Shown here piece after piece: positions 27,837 through 35,814 of a stretch of DNA of 64,000 nt. The position numbers were made by a program, and so were the translations under genes. The stretch's first letter is position 1, and each line of letters starts with the position of its first letter. Source of the stretch: Mesobacillus selenatarsenatis SF-1 (GTDB lineage Bacteria; Bacillota; Bacilli; Bacillales; Cytobacillaceae). The DNA is taken from assembly GCF_000813125.1 (NCBI RefSeq), contig NZ_BASE01000134.1:1-64000 (forward strand). The letters are read 5' to 3'. A model generated the notes under the pieces. The model saw only the letters and a program-made list of their open reading frames with translations, did no database searches and was not told the DNA's origin.

Positions 27837-28577
27837 TTAATTTATTTCCCTGAATTTTTCCCGAACAAGCGGCATGGATGAGGGAACGGATACCAATTCC
27901 ATCTCCGGATAACGCAAGGCTGTTAAATTGCCGCCAAAAACAGCTCCTGTATCGATATTGTAGGTATTGTTAAGAACTCTTGGTTCTCTGACCGGTGTAT
28001 GCCCATAAACAATAATTGCTTTTCCTTGGTAATTTTTTGCCCAATCACGCCTTACTGGGGTTCCGTCCGGATTGGTTTGTCCGGTTATATCGCCGTAAAG
28101 GACAAAGGTTTTTACTTTTGAATGATCCTTGCCTATGTAATCTTCACGGATCCCCGCGTGCGCTATTACAAGGCGCCCCTGGTCAAGGACGTGGTATAAA
28201 GGCGCGGACTCATATAAATGAATGAATTTATCACGAAATTCATTTTTCTGTTCTGAATTCAACGACATAAACTCCGAAACAGTGGTCTCAAGTCCATGAG
28301 TCGTCTGGACTTTATTTCCTAACAGGTAGCGGTACAGTTTATTGCAATGGTTCCCGGGAACATAAAAAGCGGATTTCCTATTCGCTGCTAAATCCCAAAC
28401 CAGCCTTGCGGTTTTTATTGACTCTGGTCCACGATCAGTCAGGTCACCTACAAAAGCAAGATGGCGGCCAAGAGGATGGACCGGGAGGCCAGTGATCCAA
28501 TCGTATCCAAGTTTTTTGGTGAGTTTTTCAAATTCAACATAACAGCCATGGATATCGCCTATAATATCAAGGTTCAA
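27837..28577 (-). CDS. prpE: Bis(5'-nucleosyl)-tetraphosphatase PrpE
   Basis: Hydrolyses Ap4A-type dinucleotides symmetrically; a calcineurin-type metallophosphatase also implicated in spore germination in Bacillus subtilis. At 246 residues the motifs GDIHGCY (near the N-terminus), [23 protein letters not shown] and GHTP are intact and supply the two-metal site. TTG 28577 is preferred because AAAGGAGG lies eight bases upstream and the family begins there. The upstream open frame to 28742 looks accidental. Confidence 0.94.
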   Translation of the reverse strand: MNLDIIGDIHGCYVEFEKLTKKLGYDWITGLPVHPLGRHLAFVGDLTDRGPESIKTARLVWDLAANRKSAFYVPGNHCNKLYRYLLGNKVQTTHGLETTVSEFMSLNSEQKNEFRDKFIHLYESAPLYHVLDQGRLVIAHAGIREDYIGKDHSKVKTFVLYGDITGQTNPDGTPVRRDWAKNYQGKAIIVYGHTPVREPRVLNNTYNIDTGAVFGGNLTALRYPEMELVSVPSSMPLVREKFREIN

Positions 28578-28799
28578 TTGGGATTCCTCCTTTAAATTAA
28601 TCAGTTTCCCCGGAAATCGGAAAAAAGACAAGTTTACAACAAAAAAGGGAATGTTAAGAGAATAGGCCGGGCTCAAACAAGCAGGAATCTTAACATATAT
28701 TGCCCAATTAATTTTAATTGAAAAAGTGTAGTTAAAAGACAAAGAAATTAATAAATGCTAGTATAATGAAATGTACATAAAGGAAAGGGGGTAAGGTGG

Positions 28800-30182
28800 A
28801 TGTCTGAAGAACGGCAGGAAATGGCATCTAAGCAGCAGATCAATACTGAGCTGCTTATGGAAGCACTTTACTCTGAGAAAATTGATGATTTTCGTGCGGA
28901 ATTTTTAGAGCTGCACCCGTACGATCAGGCAGCTTTTTTCGGTGAATTGAAAGATGAAGAGCGAGCGAAAGTGTATAACTTCTTGTCACCTGAAGAAATG
29001 GCCGACCTGTTCGAGAACCTGGAATCAGATGAGGAAGATTTTAAAGATGTACTCGCTCAAATGAATCCTAATTATGCGGCAGATATGCTGTCAAATATGT
29101 ATGCGGATGACGCGGTCGATGTGCTGAATGAGCTTGATAAAGACCAGGTTGTCAGTTATTTGACGATCATGAATGAAGAAGCAGCACAAGAAATCAAGGA
29201 CTTGCTGCATTATGAGGAATACACAGCCGGTAGTATCATGACGACGGAATTCATTGCAATTTCTGCAAACCAGACTGTTAGATCGGCGATGTATATCCTG
29301 AAAAAAGAAGCGCCCCAGGCTGAAACAATTTACTATATTTTTGTGGTCGATGAAGATAAAAGGCTTGCTGGAGTTATTTCTTTGCGTGACCTGATTGTTT
29401 CCGATGATGAAACAATGATTGGGGAGGTTATGAATGATCGTGTCGTTTCCGTTTCAGTAGGAGAGGATCAAGAAGAGGTCGCACGGATGATGAGAGACTA
29501 CAATTTCCTGGCGCTTCCGGTCGTGGATTTTCAAAACCATCTCCTTGGGATTATCACGGTTGATGACATCATGGACGTCATGGAAGAAGAGGCTTCAGAT
29601 GACTATTCCAAGCTTGCTGGTATAGCAGATCTTGATACAATAGACCGAAATCCATTAACCGCTGCAAAAAAGCGTTTGCCATGGCTGATCATTTTGCTCT
29701 TTTTGGGCATGTTTACTGCAAGCCTTATTGGGAGATTTGAGGATACATTGGATAAGGTGGCTATTTTAGCTATTTTCATCCCTCTGATTGCCGGGATGGC
29801 AGGTAATACAGGTACACAGGCCCTGGCTGTAGCTGTCAGGGGAATCGCAACTGGAGACCTTGAGAAAGAGAGCAAATGGAATATTATACTGAGGGAAGCG
29901 GGAACTGGACTTATTACTGGTGCCGTTTGCGGTATCCTTATTACATTCGTTGTCTATTTTTGGAAAGGTGAACTGTTCCTCGGAGCCCTTGTAGGCATCT
30001 CTATTTTTATTACACTAATCATTGCAACACTCGCGGGTTCACTTGTGCCCTTGCTGATGCACCGTCTTAAGATTGATCCGGCTGTGGCATCAGGACCATT
30101 CATTACTACAATAAATGATATTATCAGTATTTTGATTTATTTTGGAATTGCTACTGCTTTCATGAGTTATCTTACTAAATAA
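28800..30182 (+). CDS. mgtE: Magnesium transporter MgtE
   Basis: A 460-residue Mg2+ channel/transporter. It has an N-terminal superhelical N domain (about 15-135), a tandem CBS pair (about 140-265) that senses Mg2+, and five C-terminal helices (about 287-457) with the PLIAGMAGNTGTQALAVAVRGIATGD pore signature. The acidic N/CBS residues expected for Mg binding are abundant. ATG 28800 follows AAGGTGG. A -10-like TATAAT is at 28762-28767. I see no M-box riboswitch in the short leader, unlike other mgtE genes. Confidence 0.95.
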   Translation: MSEERQEMASKQQINTELLMEALYSEKIDDFRAEFLELHPYDQAAFFGELKDEERAKVYNFLSPEEMADLFENLESDEEDFKDVLAQMNPNYAADMLSNMYADDAVDVLNELDKDQVVSYLTIMNEEAAQEIKDLLHYEEYTAGSIMTTEFIAISANQTVRSAMYILKKEAPQAETIYYIFVVDEDKRLAGVISLRDLIVSDDETMIGEVMNDRVVSVSVGEDQEEVARMMRDYNFLALPVVDFQNHLLGIITVDDIMDVMEEEASDDYSKLAGIADLDTIDRNPLTAAKKRLPWLIILLFLGMFTASLIGRFEDTLDKVAILAIFIPLIAGMAGNTGTQALAVAVRGIATGDLEKESKWNIILREAGTGLITGAVCGILITFVVYFWKGELFLGALVGISIFITLIIATLAGSLVPLLMHRLKIDPAVASGPFITTINDIISILIYFGIATAFMSYLTK

Positions 30183-30195
30183 AGGAGGGATGAGG

Positions 30196-32058
30196 GTGGA
30201 ACATCATGCTTCGATAACTTCGCTTGTAATCGTCATTATAGTTGCATTTTTAACACCTATTTTACTACACCGTTTAAAATTGAATTTCATACCAGTGGTC
30301 GTTGCCGAAATTATCATGGGTTTGATTATCGGTAAAAGCGGCTTCAATATTGTACATGAAGATGCATGGCTTGGAACCTTATCCACATTAGGCTTTTTGT
30401 TCCTGATGTTCTTGAGTGGACTGGAAATTGATTTCTCAGCTTTTTCTGGAAACAAAAAGAACAATACCAAGAAGGCAAATGATGAAAAGGAACCAAATAC
30501 TTTCATTGTTGCTTCTATCATCTTTGTCGGTATATTCATTGTATCACTGGGATTATCCTATCTGTTTGTACTCGCTGGCTTCATTGAGAACGTCTTTTTG
30601 ATGACATTGATTATCTCGACGATTTCTTTGGGCGTGGTCGTCCCTACTTTGAAGGATGCCCACTTAATGAAGACGAATATTGGGCAGACAATCTTATTGG
30701 TTGCGGTTATAGCAGATTTGGCAACCATGATCTTACTAGCTGTCTTTGTCTCTCTTTATGACGGAGGCGAAGGAAATACATGGTTGCTGCTAGTTCTGTT
30801 CGCAGCAGGAGTTGGCTTGTATTTTATCGGCCGAGTCTTCAAAAATAGAACCTTCATCAATGCGCTTTCCACTGGAACCACTCAAATCGGTACTCGTGCC
30901 GTATTTGCGCTGATCATTCTTCTGGTTGCCATTTCTGAAACAGTAGGGGCCGAGAATATCCTTGGCGCATTTTTGGCTGGTGTACTTGTTTCATTGCTTG
31001 CGCCAGATCAGGAAATGGTCCATAAGCTAGATTCATTTGGCTATGGATTCCTTATTCCGATTTTCTTCGTCATGGTTGGTGTGGACCTCGATATTTGGTC
31101 CTTGTTCAGTGAAAGAAAGCTGCTATTGCTGATTCCGCTGTTACTCCTGGCTTTATTTTTATCAAAGTTGATTCCAGTTTATCTGTTGAAAAAATGGTAT
31201 GACACCAAAACAGTTTTGGCAGCAGGGTTCCTGCTGACATCTACGCTATCACTGGTCATTGCTGCCGCTACCATTGGTGAACGTATGGAAATGATTACAC
31301 CACAAATGAGTGGAACATTGATATTGGTTGCGGTCATCTCCAGCGTTCTGACACCAATCTTATTCAAAAAGCTGTTCCCGCAGGAAAAAGCCGAAGAGAA
31401 GAAAGTGAAAGTGGTATTCATTGGAGCAAACCAGATGACACTCCCGGTTTCCCGAGCCCTGCAGTCTTCTTTGTACGAACCGGTTCTTTTTCATACGAAA
31501 CAGGAAAAAGCGGATAACCGAATTGCGGATTCTGTTTTTAAAATCATTGAGATGGAGAATTATGAAATTGATACATTAGATAAACATGAAGTTTACAATG
31601 CGGACATCATTGTAATCTCCACCGGGGATCCTGACCTGAATGCAACGATTGCTGTCAGTGCGAAGGAACAGGGTGTTGAACGTGTCATTGCCAGAATTGA
31701 AAGTCCAGACCTGGCCGAAAAAGCACAGGAAGAGGGAATCGAAGTATTCTCGGTCCTTCGTTCAACTGAATCCCTGCTGCGTGCGATGATTGAATCGCCT
31801 GGTGTCATGAGCATCCTGACCAATCAGGAAAACTCCCTTCACGAAATCAGAATGCTTAATGATCACTTTGACGGCATGACCCTAAGACGCTTCCCATTCA
31901 CGGGGGATGTCATTTTTGTCCGTATCTTACGTGAGAATGAATCAATCGTGCCTCATGGGGATACCGAGTTGAGGCTGAATGACCGCTTGATAGTGACAGG
32001 CTCAAAAGAGTATGTCGATGAGCTAAAGCGTGAGCTTGAATTCTGTTTCTGGTGTTAA
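30196..32058 (+). CDS. yjbQ: CPA2-type Na+(K+)/H+ antiporter YjbQ
   Basis: A 620-residue protein with a monovalent cation:proton antiporter-2 domain (about 12 helices, residues 1-385). A cytoplasmic TrkA-N/RCK nucleotide-binding domain (about 398-515, VVFIGANQMTLPVSRAL) and a TrkA-C domain (about 535-615) follow. GTG 30196 is chosen: AAAGGAGGG ends too close to ATG 30190 for initiation there. It follows mgtE by 13 bases and is probably cotranscribed. The stop TAA is the first three bases of the 8-bp duplication made by the adjacent MITE. Confidence 0.93.
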   Translation: MEHHASITSLVIVIIVAFLTPILLHRLKLNFIPVVVAEIIMGLIIGKSGFNIVHEDAWLGTLSTLGFLFLMFLSGLEIDFSAFSGNKKNNTKKANDEKEPNTFIVASIIFVGIFIVSLGLSYLFVLAGFIENVFLMTLIISTISLGVVVPTLKDAHLMKTNIGQTILLVAVIADLATMILLAVFVSLYDGGEGNTWLLLVLFAAGVGLYFIGRVFKNRTFINALSTGTTQIGTRAVFALIILLVAISETVGAENILGAFLAGVLVSLLAPDQEMVHKLDSFGYGFLIPIFFVMVGVDLDIWSLFSERKLLLLIPLLLLALFLSKLIPVYLLKKWYDTKTVLAAGFLLTSTLSLVIAAATIGERMEMITPQMSGTLILVAVISSVLTPILFKKLFPQEKAEEKKVKVVFIGANQMTLPVSRALQSSLYEPVLFHTKQEKADNRIADSVFKIIEMENYEIDTLDKHEVYNADIIVISTGDPDLNATIAVSAKEQGVERVIARIESPDLAEKAQEEGIEVFSVLRSTESLLRAMIESPGVMSILTNQENSLHEIRMLNDHFDGMTLRRFPFTGDVIFVRILRENESIVPHGDTELRLNDRLIVTGSKEYVDELKRELEFCFWC

Positions 32059-32063
32059 TTAAA

Positions 32064-32248
32064 GGCTCTTTTCTCAAACTTTGTTGTTATTGACTACAAA
32101 ATAGGAATGAATGACCTATGTTTCTTCAGGAAATTGAAGCTTATTATGAGAAAAGAGCTTGCACTTCTTAATACCGACCTGCAAAATAGCCTTTTATCAC
32201 GTTAAAATCGGCTTTAGGATTGTAACAATAATTTTTACGAAAACAGCC
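32064..32248. mobile_element. MITE family 1, copy 2
   Basis: A 185-bp element with ends GGCTCTTTTCTCAAACTTTG and complement of GGCTGTTTTCGTAAAAATTA. It is flanked by perfect 8-bp direct repeats TAATTAAA (32056-32063 and 32249-32256). Internal TGAGAAAAGAGC (near 32147) is the exact complement of the left end, giving a hairpin in the left half. It lies between the yjbQ stop and its terminator and so is transcribed as 3' UTR. Confidence 0.92.
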
Positions 32249-32259
32249 TAATTAAAGTA

Positions 32260-32284
32260 AACCCGCCATCTCGGCGGGTTTTTC
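32260..32284 (+). terminator. Terminator of yjbQ
   Basis: Stem AACCCGCC/GGCGGGTT with a five-base loop and T tail. The MITE separates it from the gene it served. Confidence 0.85.
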
Positions 32285-32313
32285 TTTTCAAATGAAAAAA
32301 TATAGTGTAGAAT
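32285..32313 (+). promoter_or_regulatory. SigA promoter of fabI
   Basis: TTTTCA (32285-32290), 17-base spacer, TAGAAT (32308-32313), with the start predicted inside the FapR-like operator. Confidence 0.55.
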
Positions 32314-32329
32314 TAGCACTAGGTACTAA
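32313..32329. promoter_or_regulatory. FapR-type operator of fabI
   Basis: TTAGCACT-A-GGTACTAA, a 17-bp near-palindrome (6 of 8 half-site positions paired) close to the FapR box TTAGTACC...GGTACTAA. FapR, inactivated by malonyl-CoA, represses fabI in Bacillus subtilis. The overlap with the transcription start fits repression. Confidence 0.75.
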
Positions 32330-32361
32330 TAACTTGTATTAACATTGGGGGAACAGTAAAA

Positions 32362-33129
32362 ATGACTCTTTCACTGAACGGAAAAACATATGTAGTAATG
32401 GGTGTTGCCAATAAACGAAGCATTGCCTGGGGGATTGCACAGTCACTTCACAATGCGGGAGCGAATTTGATCTTCACTTATGCGGGAGAGCGTCTGGAGA
32501 AAAGTGTACGCGAGCTTGCTGAATCGTTGGACCAGAGCTATTTAGTATTGCCATGCGACGTTACGAGCGATGAAGATGTTGCAAAATGCTTCCGTGAGGT
32601 CAAGGAAGCGGTTGGCACTATTTCAGGTGTTGCCCACTGTATCGCATTTGCGAACAAAGAGGAACTCCAGGGGGACTATATGAATGTATCACGCGACGGT
32701 TTCCTGTTAGCCCATAATATCAGTGCTTACTCATTGACTGCAGTTGCCAAGGAAGCGAAGGAACTAATGTCAGAAGGCGGAAGTATCGTTACTTTGACTT
32801 ACCTTGGAGGAGAACGAGCGATTCCGAATTATAATGTCATGGGAGTAGCAAAAGCATCTTTGGATGCCAGCGTTCGCTACCTTGCAGCAGACCTCGGGAA
32901 GGATAATATCCGCGTGAACTCTATTTCAGCAGGACCAATCCGTACACTATCTGCAAAAGGTGTAAGTGACTTTAATTCAATCTTAAAAGAAATCGAAGAA
33001 CGAGCTCCACTTCGCCGCAACACAACACCTGAAGAAGTCGGTGATACAGCAGTATTCCTATTCAGCGACATGTCTCGCGGGATTACTGGAGAGAATATCC
33101 ATGTTGATTCAGGTTTTCATATCCTATAA
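32362..33129 (+). CDS. fabI: Enoyl-[acyl-carrier-protein] reductase FabI
   Basis: The NAD(P)H-dependent last step of the fatty-acid elongation cycle and the triclosan target. A 255-residue short-chain dehydrogenase; the FabI-type Y-x6-K pair is Y157 and K164, with Y147 also present, and the N-terminal cofactor motif GVANKRSIAWGIA is intact. A FapR-like operator controls it. In Bacillus subtilis the thiamine genes tenA to thiD lie between yjbQ and fabI; here they are absent and a MITE occupies the gap. Confidence 0.97.
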   Translation: MTLSLNGKTYVVMGVANKRSIAWGIAQSLHNAGANLIFTYAGERLEKSVRELAESLDQSYLVLPCDVTSDEDVAKCFREVKEAVGTISGVAHCIAFANKEELQGDYMNVSRDGFLLAHNISAYSLTAVAKEAKELMSEGGSIVTLTYLGGERAIPNYNVMGVAKASLDASVRYLAADLGKDNIRVNSISAGPIRTLSAKGVSDFNSILKEIEERAPLRRNTTPEEVGDTAVFLFSDMSRGITGENIHVDSGFHIL

Positions 33130-33135
33130 TCAATC

Positions 33136-33165
33136 AAGTCCGCCAATGTGCGGGCTTTTTTTTTA
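33136..33165 (+). terminator. Terminator of fabI
   Basis: Stem AAGTCCGC/GCGGGCTT with six-base loop and a T9 run. Confidence 0.85.
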
Positions 33166-33194
33166 TTATAAACAATTCAAAAATTGAGTCTGGC

Positions 33195-33221
33195 ACCTAT
33201 CCTAGGCTATCGCATACATAT
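33195..33221 (+). promoter_or_regulatory. Possible SigK/SigE promoter of cotO
   Basis: AC (33195-33196), 16-base spacer, then CATACATA (33213-33220). It is close to the SigK form AC-N16-CATANNNTA and to the SigE -10 CATACANT, each with one mismatch. Confidence 0.45.
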
Positions 33222-33251
33222 AGGGTGAGCGAAGTATTGGAGGTGCCGTAT

Positions 33252-33713
33252 ATGGGGAGGAAACGAAGTCGTAAGCAATCTCCTTTGTTTTACATTAATC
33301 AGCCAAACATTGATCTACCGCAACTCGATATGCAAAAGAATTTTTCTTTTAAGAATAGTGAAGAGATCTCTGAAAATCAACAACAGCAGGAAAATAGTTC
33401 AAGGATAGTTGAAGTGAATTCTGAAGAAATCGGAATTTCTGAAGAAGTAATTCATGAAACAGAAAGCCCGGATGCACCAAGGAAGAGGACGTTCAATGAA
33501 TATACACTTGAGGAAAAGGTCAAACATTTAAAGCTTGTCCCGGCCTCTGTCGCGAAGGTTAAGTATGAATTCATTACCATAGAAAGATCATATAAGGGTT
33601 ATTTTATAGAAATGAAAGGGGAAGTATTGTTTATACATTCGATCAGCCCGAGAAAGAAAAGTATAAGCATCCTCAAAGAGGATTTAGTCGATATAAAGAG
33701 GGTTGGGTTATAA
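33252..33713 (+). CDS. cotO: Spore coat protein CotO (YjbX)
   Basis: A 153-residue spore coat/encasement protein made in the mother cell. It has a polar, Gln- and Glu-rich N-terminal half. The conserved C-terminal CotO region runs from YTLEEKVKHLKLVPASVAKVKYEF to SILKEDLVDIKRV. ATG 33252 follows TTGGAGGTG. The neighbour cotZ on the opposite strand shares its terminator; both proteins act late in outer coat or crust assembly in Bacillus subtilis. The family call rests on the C-terminal block and synteny. Confidence 0.85.
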   Translation: MGRKRSRKQSPLFYINQPNIDLPQLDMQKNFSFKNSEEISENQQQQENSSRIVEVNSEEIGISEEVIHETESPDAPRKRTFNEYTLEEKVKHLKLVPASVAKVKYEFITIERSYKGYFIEMKGEVLFIHSISPRKKSISILKEDLVDIKRVGL

Positions 33714-33717
33714 AAAT

Positions 33718-33751
33718 AGGCTTACCAATTTCGGTAAGCCTGATTTTTCAA
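33718..33751. terminator. Bidirectional terminator cotO/cotZ
   Basis: Stem AGGCTTACC/GGTAAGCCT, six-base loop, with A and T runs on either side. Confidence 0.9.
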
Positions 33752-33761
33752 ACTGTAGTGA

Positions 33762-34283
33762 TCAGTCATTTCCAGGTAGGCCTGAAAGTGGTAATGCAGC
33801 TACAGGGTCTAGGCAGGTGACAGCGCAGAAGCAATCCAAGTCGACAGTGATACAGATTCCAGTTCTGAAGAATTCATTTCTGGCTCCTCCAGTTTGGATT
33901 TGTCTGCATGGAGTGTCGAAACCTTCTCCTTCATCACCTCGTGTAGCCAACAACTCGATTTTCGCACAGCAGTTGTCGTCTACTGAAGTGACACGGAAAA
34001 AGAATGACCTGAAGCAATCAAGTCTTTGTGGACCTCCTCCATTTGTGCGGATGCGAGTTCCAAATCCTTCGAATGGCACACAGTCACCGCAATAAAGGAT
34101 TAGTGGGATTGTATCTAAATCCGTCGTTGGAGTTTGTGCACCTGCAAGTAACTCTTGGATAGACTTGTGGCAGCTGACATCGCAATCATTGTCTACATCC
34201 ACTTCATCTTGAGCATCTGCTACTGCTCTAAGAACCTCGCAAACACAGCTGTCGCCATCATGTTTTTTACCTTTGCAACCCAT
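33762..34283 (-). CDS. cotZ: Cysteine-rich spore coat protein CotZ/CotY
   Basis: A 173-residue outer coat/crust morphogenetic protein. It contains about 14 cysteines, grouped at the N-terminus (CVCEV, CDVSC), middle (LYCGDCVPFEG, DNCCAK) and C-terminus (CFCAVTC), which form the crosslinked lattice. The CotZ/CotY landmark FEGFGTRIRTNGG is present. Only one copy is seen, while Bacillus subtilis has cotY and cotZ side by side, so the assignment between them is by convention. A clear SigK promoter precedes it. Confidence 0.92.
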   Translation of the reverse strand: MGCKGKKHDGDSCVCEVLRAVADAQDEVDVDNDCDVSCHKSIQELLAGAQTPTTDLDTIPLILYCGDCVPFEGFGTRIRTNGGGPQRLDCFRSFFFRVTSVDDNCCAKIELLATRGDEGEGFDTPCRQIQTGGARNEFFRTGICITVDLDCFCAVTCLDPVAALPLSGLPGND

Positions 34284-34327
34284 AACAAGTTCATCTCCTT
34301 TTAGTTGATATGACCTATTGTCCTTAA

Positions 34328-34354
34328 TAGAATATGAATCGCCCTCCTAATGGT
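34328..34354 (-). promoter_or_regulatory. SigK promoter of cotZ
   Basis: On the minus strand, AC (complement of 34353-34354), 16-base spacer, CATATTCTA (complement of 34328-34336). This matches AC-N16-CATANNNTA fully. Confidence 0.7.
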
Positions 34355-34488
34355 GTGGGTGTTTGTCTAATTTTCAACAGGTTTCCCATAAAAAAATGAT
34401 GACAGGAGCGGACTGGCTAAGGGCCTATACATAGGGATTTGCCCTGCATAAACTGTATTGACTTGATTCAACACAGGTGGTGTAGCGG

Positions 34489-34833
34489 ATGGGGAATTGG
34501 CTGGATTTATGCCTTCTTGTATTTGCGAGCTTTCGTCTGACGAGGCTGATTGTTTATGATACAATCACTGAATTCCTTCGAGCACCATTTCACGATATGG
34601 TGGAGGAGACCCTGGAGGATGGCAGTACGGAAACTTATATAGAAATAAAAGGAGAGGGACTCAAATATTGGATAGGCGAGCTATTAAGCTGCCACTGGTG
34701 CACTGGTATTTGGGCAACTTCTTTCCTATATGCTGGCTATGCATTGATACCGCAACTTTCAATGCCGGTCATCACTGTGCTTGCAATAGCCGGAATTGCT
34801 TCAGTGATCCAGCATTATTTCATTAAAGACTGA
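34489..34833 (+). CDS. yjcA: DUF1360 membrane protein YjcA
   Basis: A 114-residue protein with an N-terminal helix (about 5-22), the DUF1360 core SFRLTRLIVYDTITEFLRAPFH, the conserved GELLSCHWCTGIWATS (Cys pair and His), and C-terminal helices. It is sporulation-associated in Bacillus subtilis; biochemical role unknown. ATG 34489 lies eight bases after AGGTGG. It divides away from cotZ. Length and motifs match YjcA. Confidence 0.9.
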   Translation: MGNWLDLCLLVFASFRLTRLIVYDTITEFLRAPFHDMVEETLEDGSTETYIEIKGEGLKYWIGELLSCHWCTGIWATSFLYAGYALIPQLSMPVITVLAIAGIASVIQHYFIKD

Positions 34834-34870
34834 GCCGTATAACAAACCTAAATTAGTGAGTCCGTCCAGA

Positions 34871-34898
34871 ACCCGTTTAAAGATTTGTTCATAAACTA
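34871..34898 (+). promoter_or_regulatory. SigK promoter of small coat-like gene
   Basis: AC (34871-34872), 17-base spacer, CATAAACTA (34890-34898): a full match to the SigK -10 CATANNNTA. Confidence 0.65.
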
Positions 34899-34931
34899 TC
34901 GTATGGACTCTTTAATGAAGGGGTTGTATTC

Positions 34932-35054
34932 ATGGAGGAAAAGCAAAAAACGAAAATCAGCAAAGGTTCTACTGTATCCAAAAGTAATGCTTCAACCCGC
35001 AGAGTGCGCAAGAAACGTGGCTGTGGTTGCGGGAAAAAGAAAAAACAAGCATAA
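34932..35054 (+). CDS. 40-residue Lys/Cys-rich coat-like protein
   Basis: A short frame starting ATG 34932 after AGGGG. It encodes a very basic protein (first half Lys, Ser, Thr; second half VRKKRGCGCGKKKKQA) with two cysteines in a GCGCG motif. A SigK promoter 34 bases upstream and a strong terminator directly after the stop mark it as a monocistronic late mother-cell gene. It lies between yjcA and the spoVA-type operon. It resembles small coat components in composition; no named family is recognised. Confidence 0.65.
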   Translation: MEEKQKTKISKGSTVSKSNASTRRVRKKRGCGCGKKKKQA

Positions 35055-35058
35055 AACA

Positions 35059-35093
35059 GCGTCTGCCAAACTTTCTGGCAGGCGTTTTTTTTT
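35059..35093 (+). terminator. Terminator of small coat-like gene
   Basis: Stem CGTCTGCCA/TGGCAGGCG with loop AACTTTC and a run of nine T. Confidence 0.9.
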
Positions 35094-35310
35094 GTAGAAT
35101 ACGTCGAATGGGGAAGGCTATTAAGAGCAATAAGGGAGAGTTTTATTAAATGGAGGATCGTAAAAAAATCATGAAGCAAATTTACTGTCAAGAAAGCTAA
35201 AACACCAATTTTACATTAAATGGAAGTGTAATGCGCTTTAAAAAATTCATAAATTGGGTTTGGGACGTGGAAAATAATTTTATCAGATGAAGCATAGGAA
35301 GGGATTAATG

Positions 35311-35799
35311 ATGAATATGAAACAGGCAGTGAAATTTTTAGCAATATTAATCATGCTCGGAGCTGGCCCTGCTGGCTGTACTTCTTTTGGCAAAACATCT
35401 CCAGAAAGCAGGGCGTCAATGATTCAGTCAGTAAATCCTGATCCAGGAGCGACAAATGATCTTGAAGAGAAGGATATCAAACTGGCTAAAAAGGTAAAGA
35501 AAGATATCGCTGCACTTGATGAGATTTATGATGTTGCTGTCATTGCAGGAAAAAAAGAAGTATTAGTCGCATACAAGGTCAAGCATTTAAAGCGGTTCGG
35601 CATGAAGCGGATTGAGAAAGAAATCAATAAGAAACTGGAAAAGAATTATCCTGATGAAGACTTCATTGTTTCTAGTGATTATAAAATTTTTATTGAGGCG
35701 GTCGAGCTTCGGGAGAGAATGAAAGATCCGTCCTTTCCGGATAAAAAAGCAGAGGAACAATTGCAGCGGATTATTTCGTTGAAAAAAGAATTGACTTAA
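35311..35799 (+). CDS. YhcN/YlaJ-type sporulation lipoprotein
   Basis: A 162-residue lipoprotein. The signal peptide ends at a lipobox reading GPAGC, followed by a short linker and a YhcN/YlaJ domain (KLAKKVKKDIAALDEIYDVAVI...). ATG 35311 is preferred, seven bases after AGGAAGGG; ATG 35308 and 35287 are alternatives. It heads the operon lipoprotein-spoVAC-spoVAD-spoVAE-DUF421, the arrangement known from spoVA2-type operons, where the lipoprotein is thought to sit in the inner spore membrane. No clean SigG promoter could be assigned in 35100-35286. Confidence 0.82.
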   Translation: MNMKQAVKFLAILIMLGAGPAGCTSFGKTSPESRASMIQSVNPDPGATNDLEEKDIKLAKKVKKDIAALDEIYDVAVIAGKKEVLVAYKVKHLKRFGMKRIEKEINKKLEKNYPDEDFIVSSDYKIFIEAVELRERMKDPSFPDKKAEEQLQRIISLKKELT

Positions 35800-35814
35800 G
35801 AAAGGATGGGTGAA

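Noticed and set aside
28700-28799. M-box magnesium riboswitch before mgtE
   Set aside because: The space between prpE and mgtE is too short and lacks the conserved M-box segments.
34367-34564. Minus-strand frame of 65 codons between cotZ and yjcA
   Set aside because: It starts at a TTG inside the yjcA coding region, covers the cotZ SigK promoter side, and resembles no family; yjcA has far stronger support. A coat-like composition keeps a small doubt.
35150-35200. 16-codon frame MEDRKK... between the small coat-like gene and the spoVA-type operon
   Set aside because: Ribosome-site spacing is poor and the frame is too short to judge; no promoter nearby.
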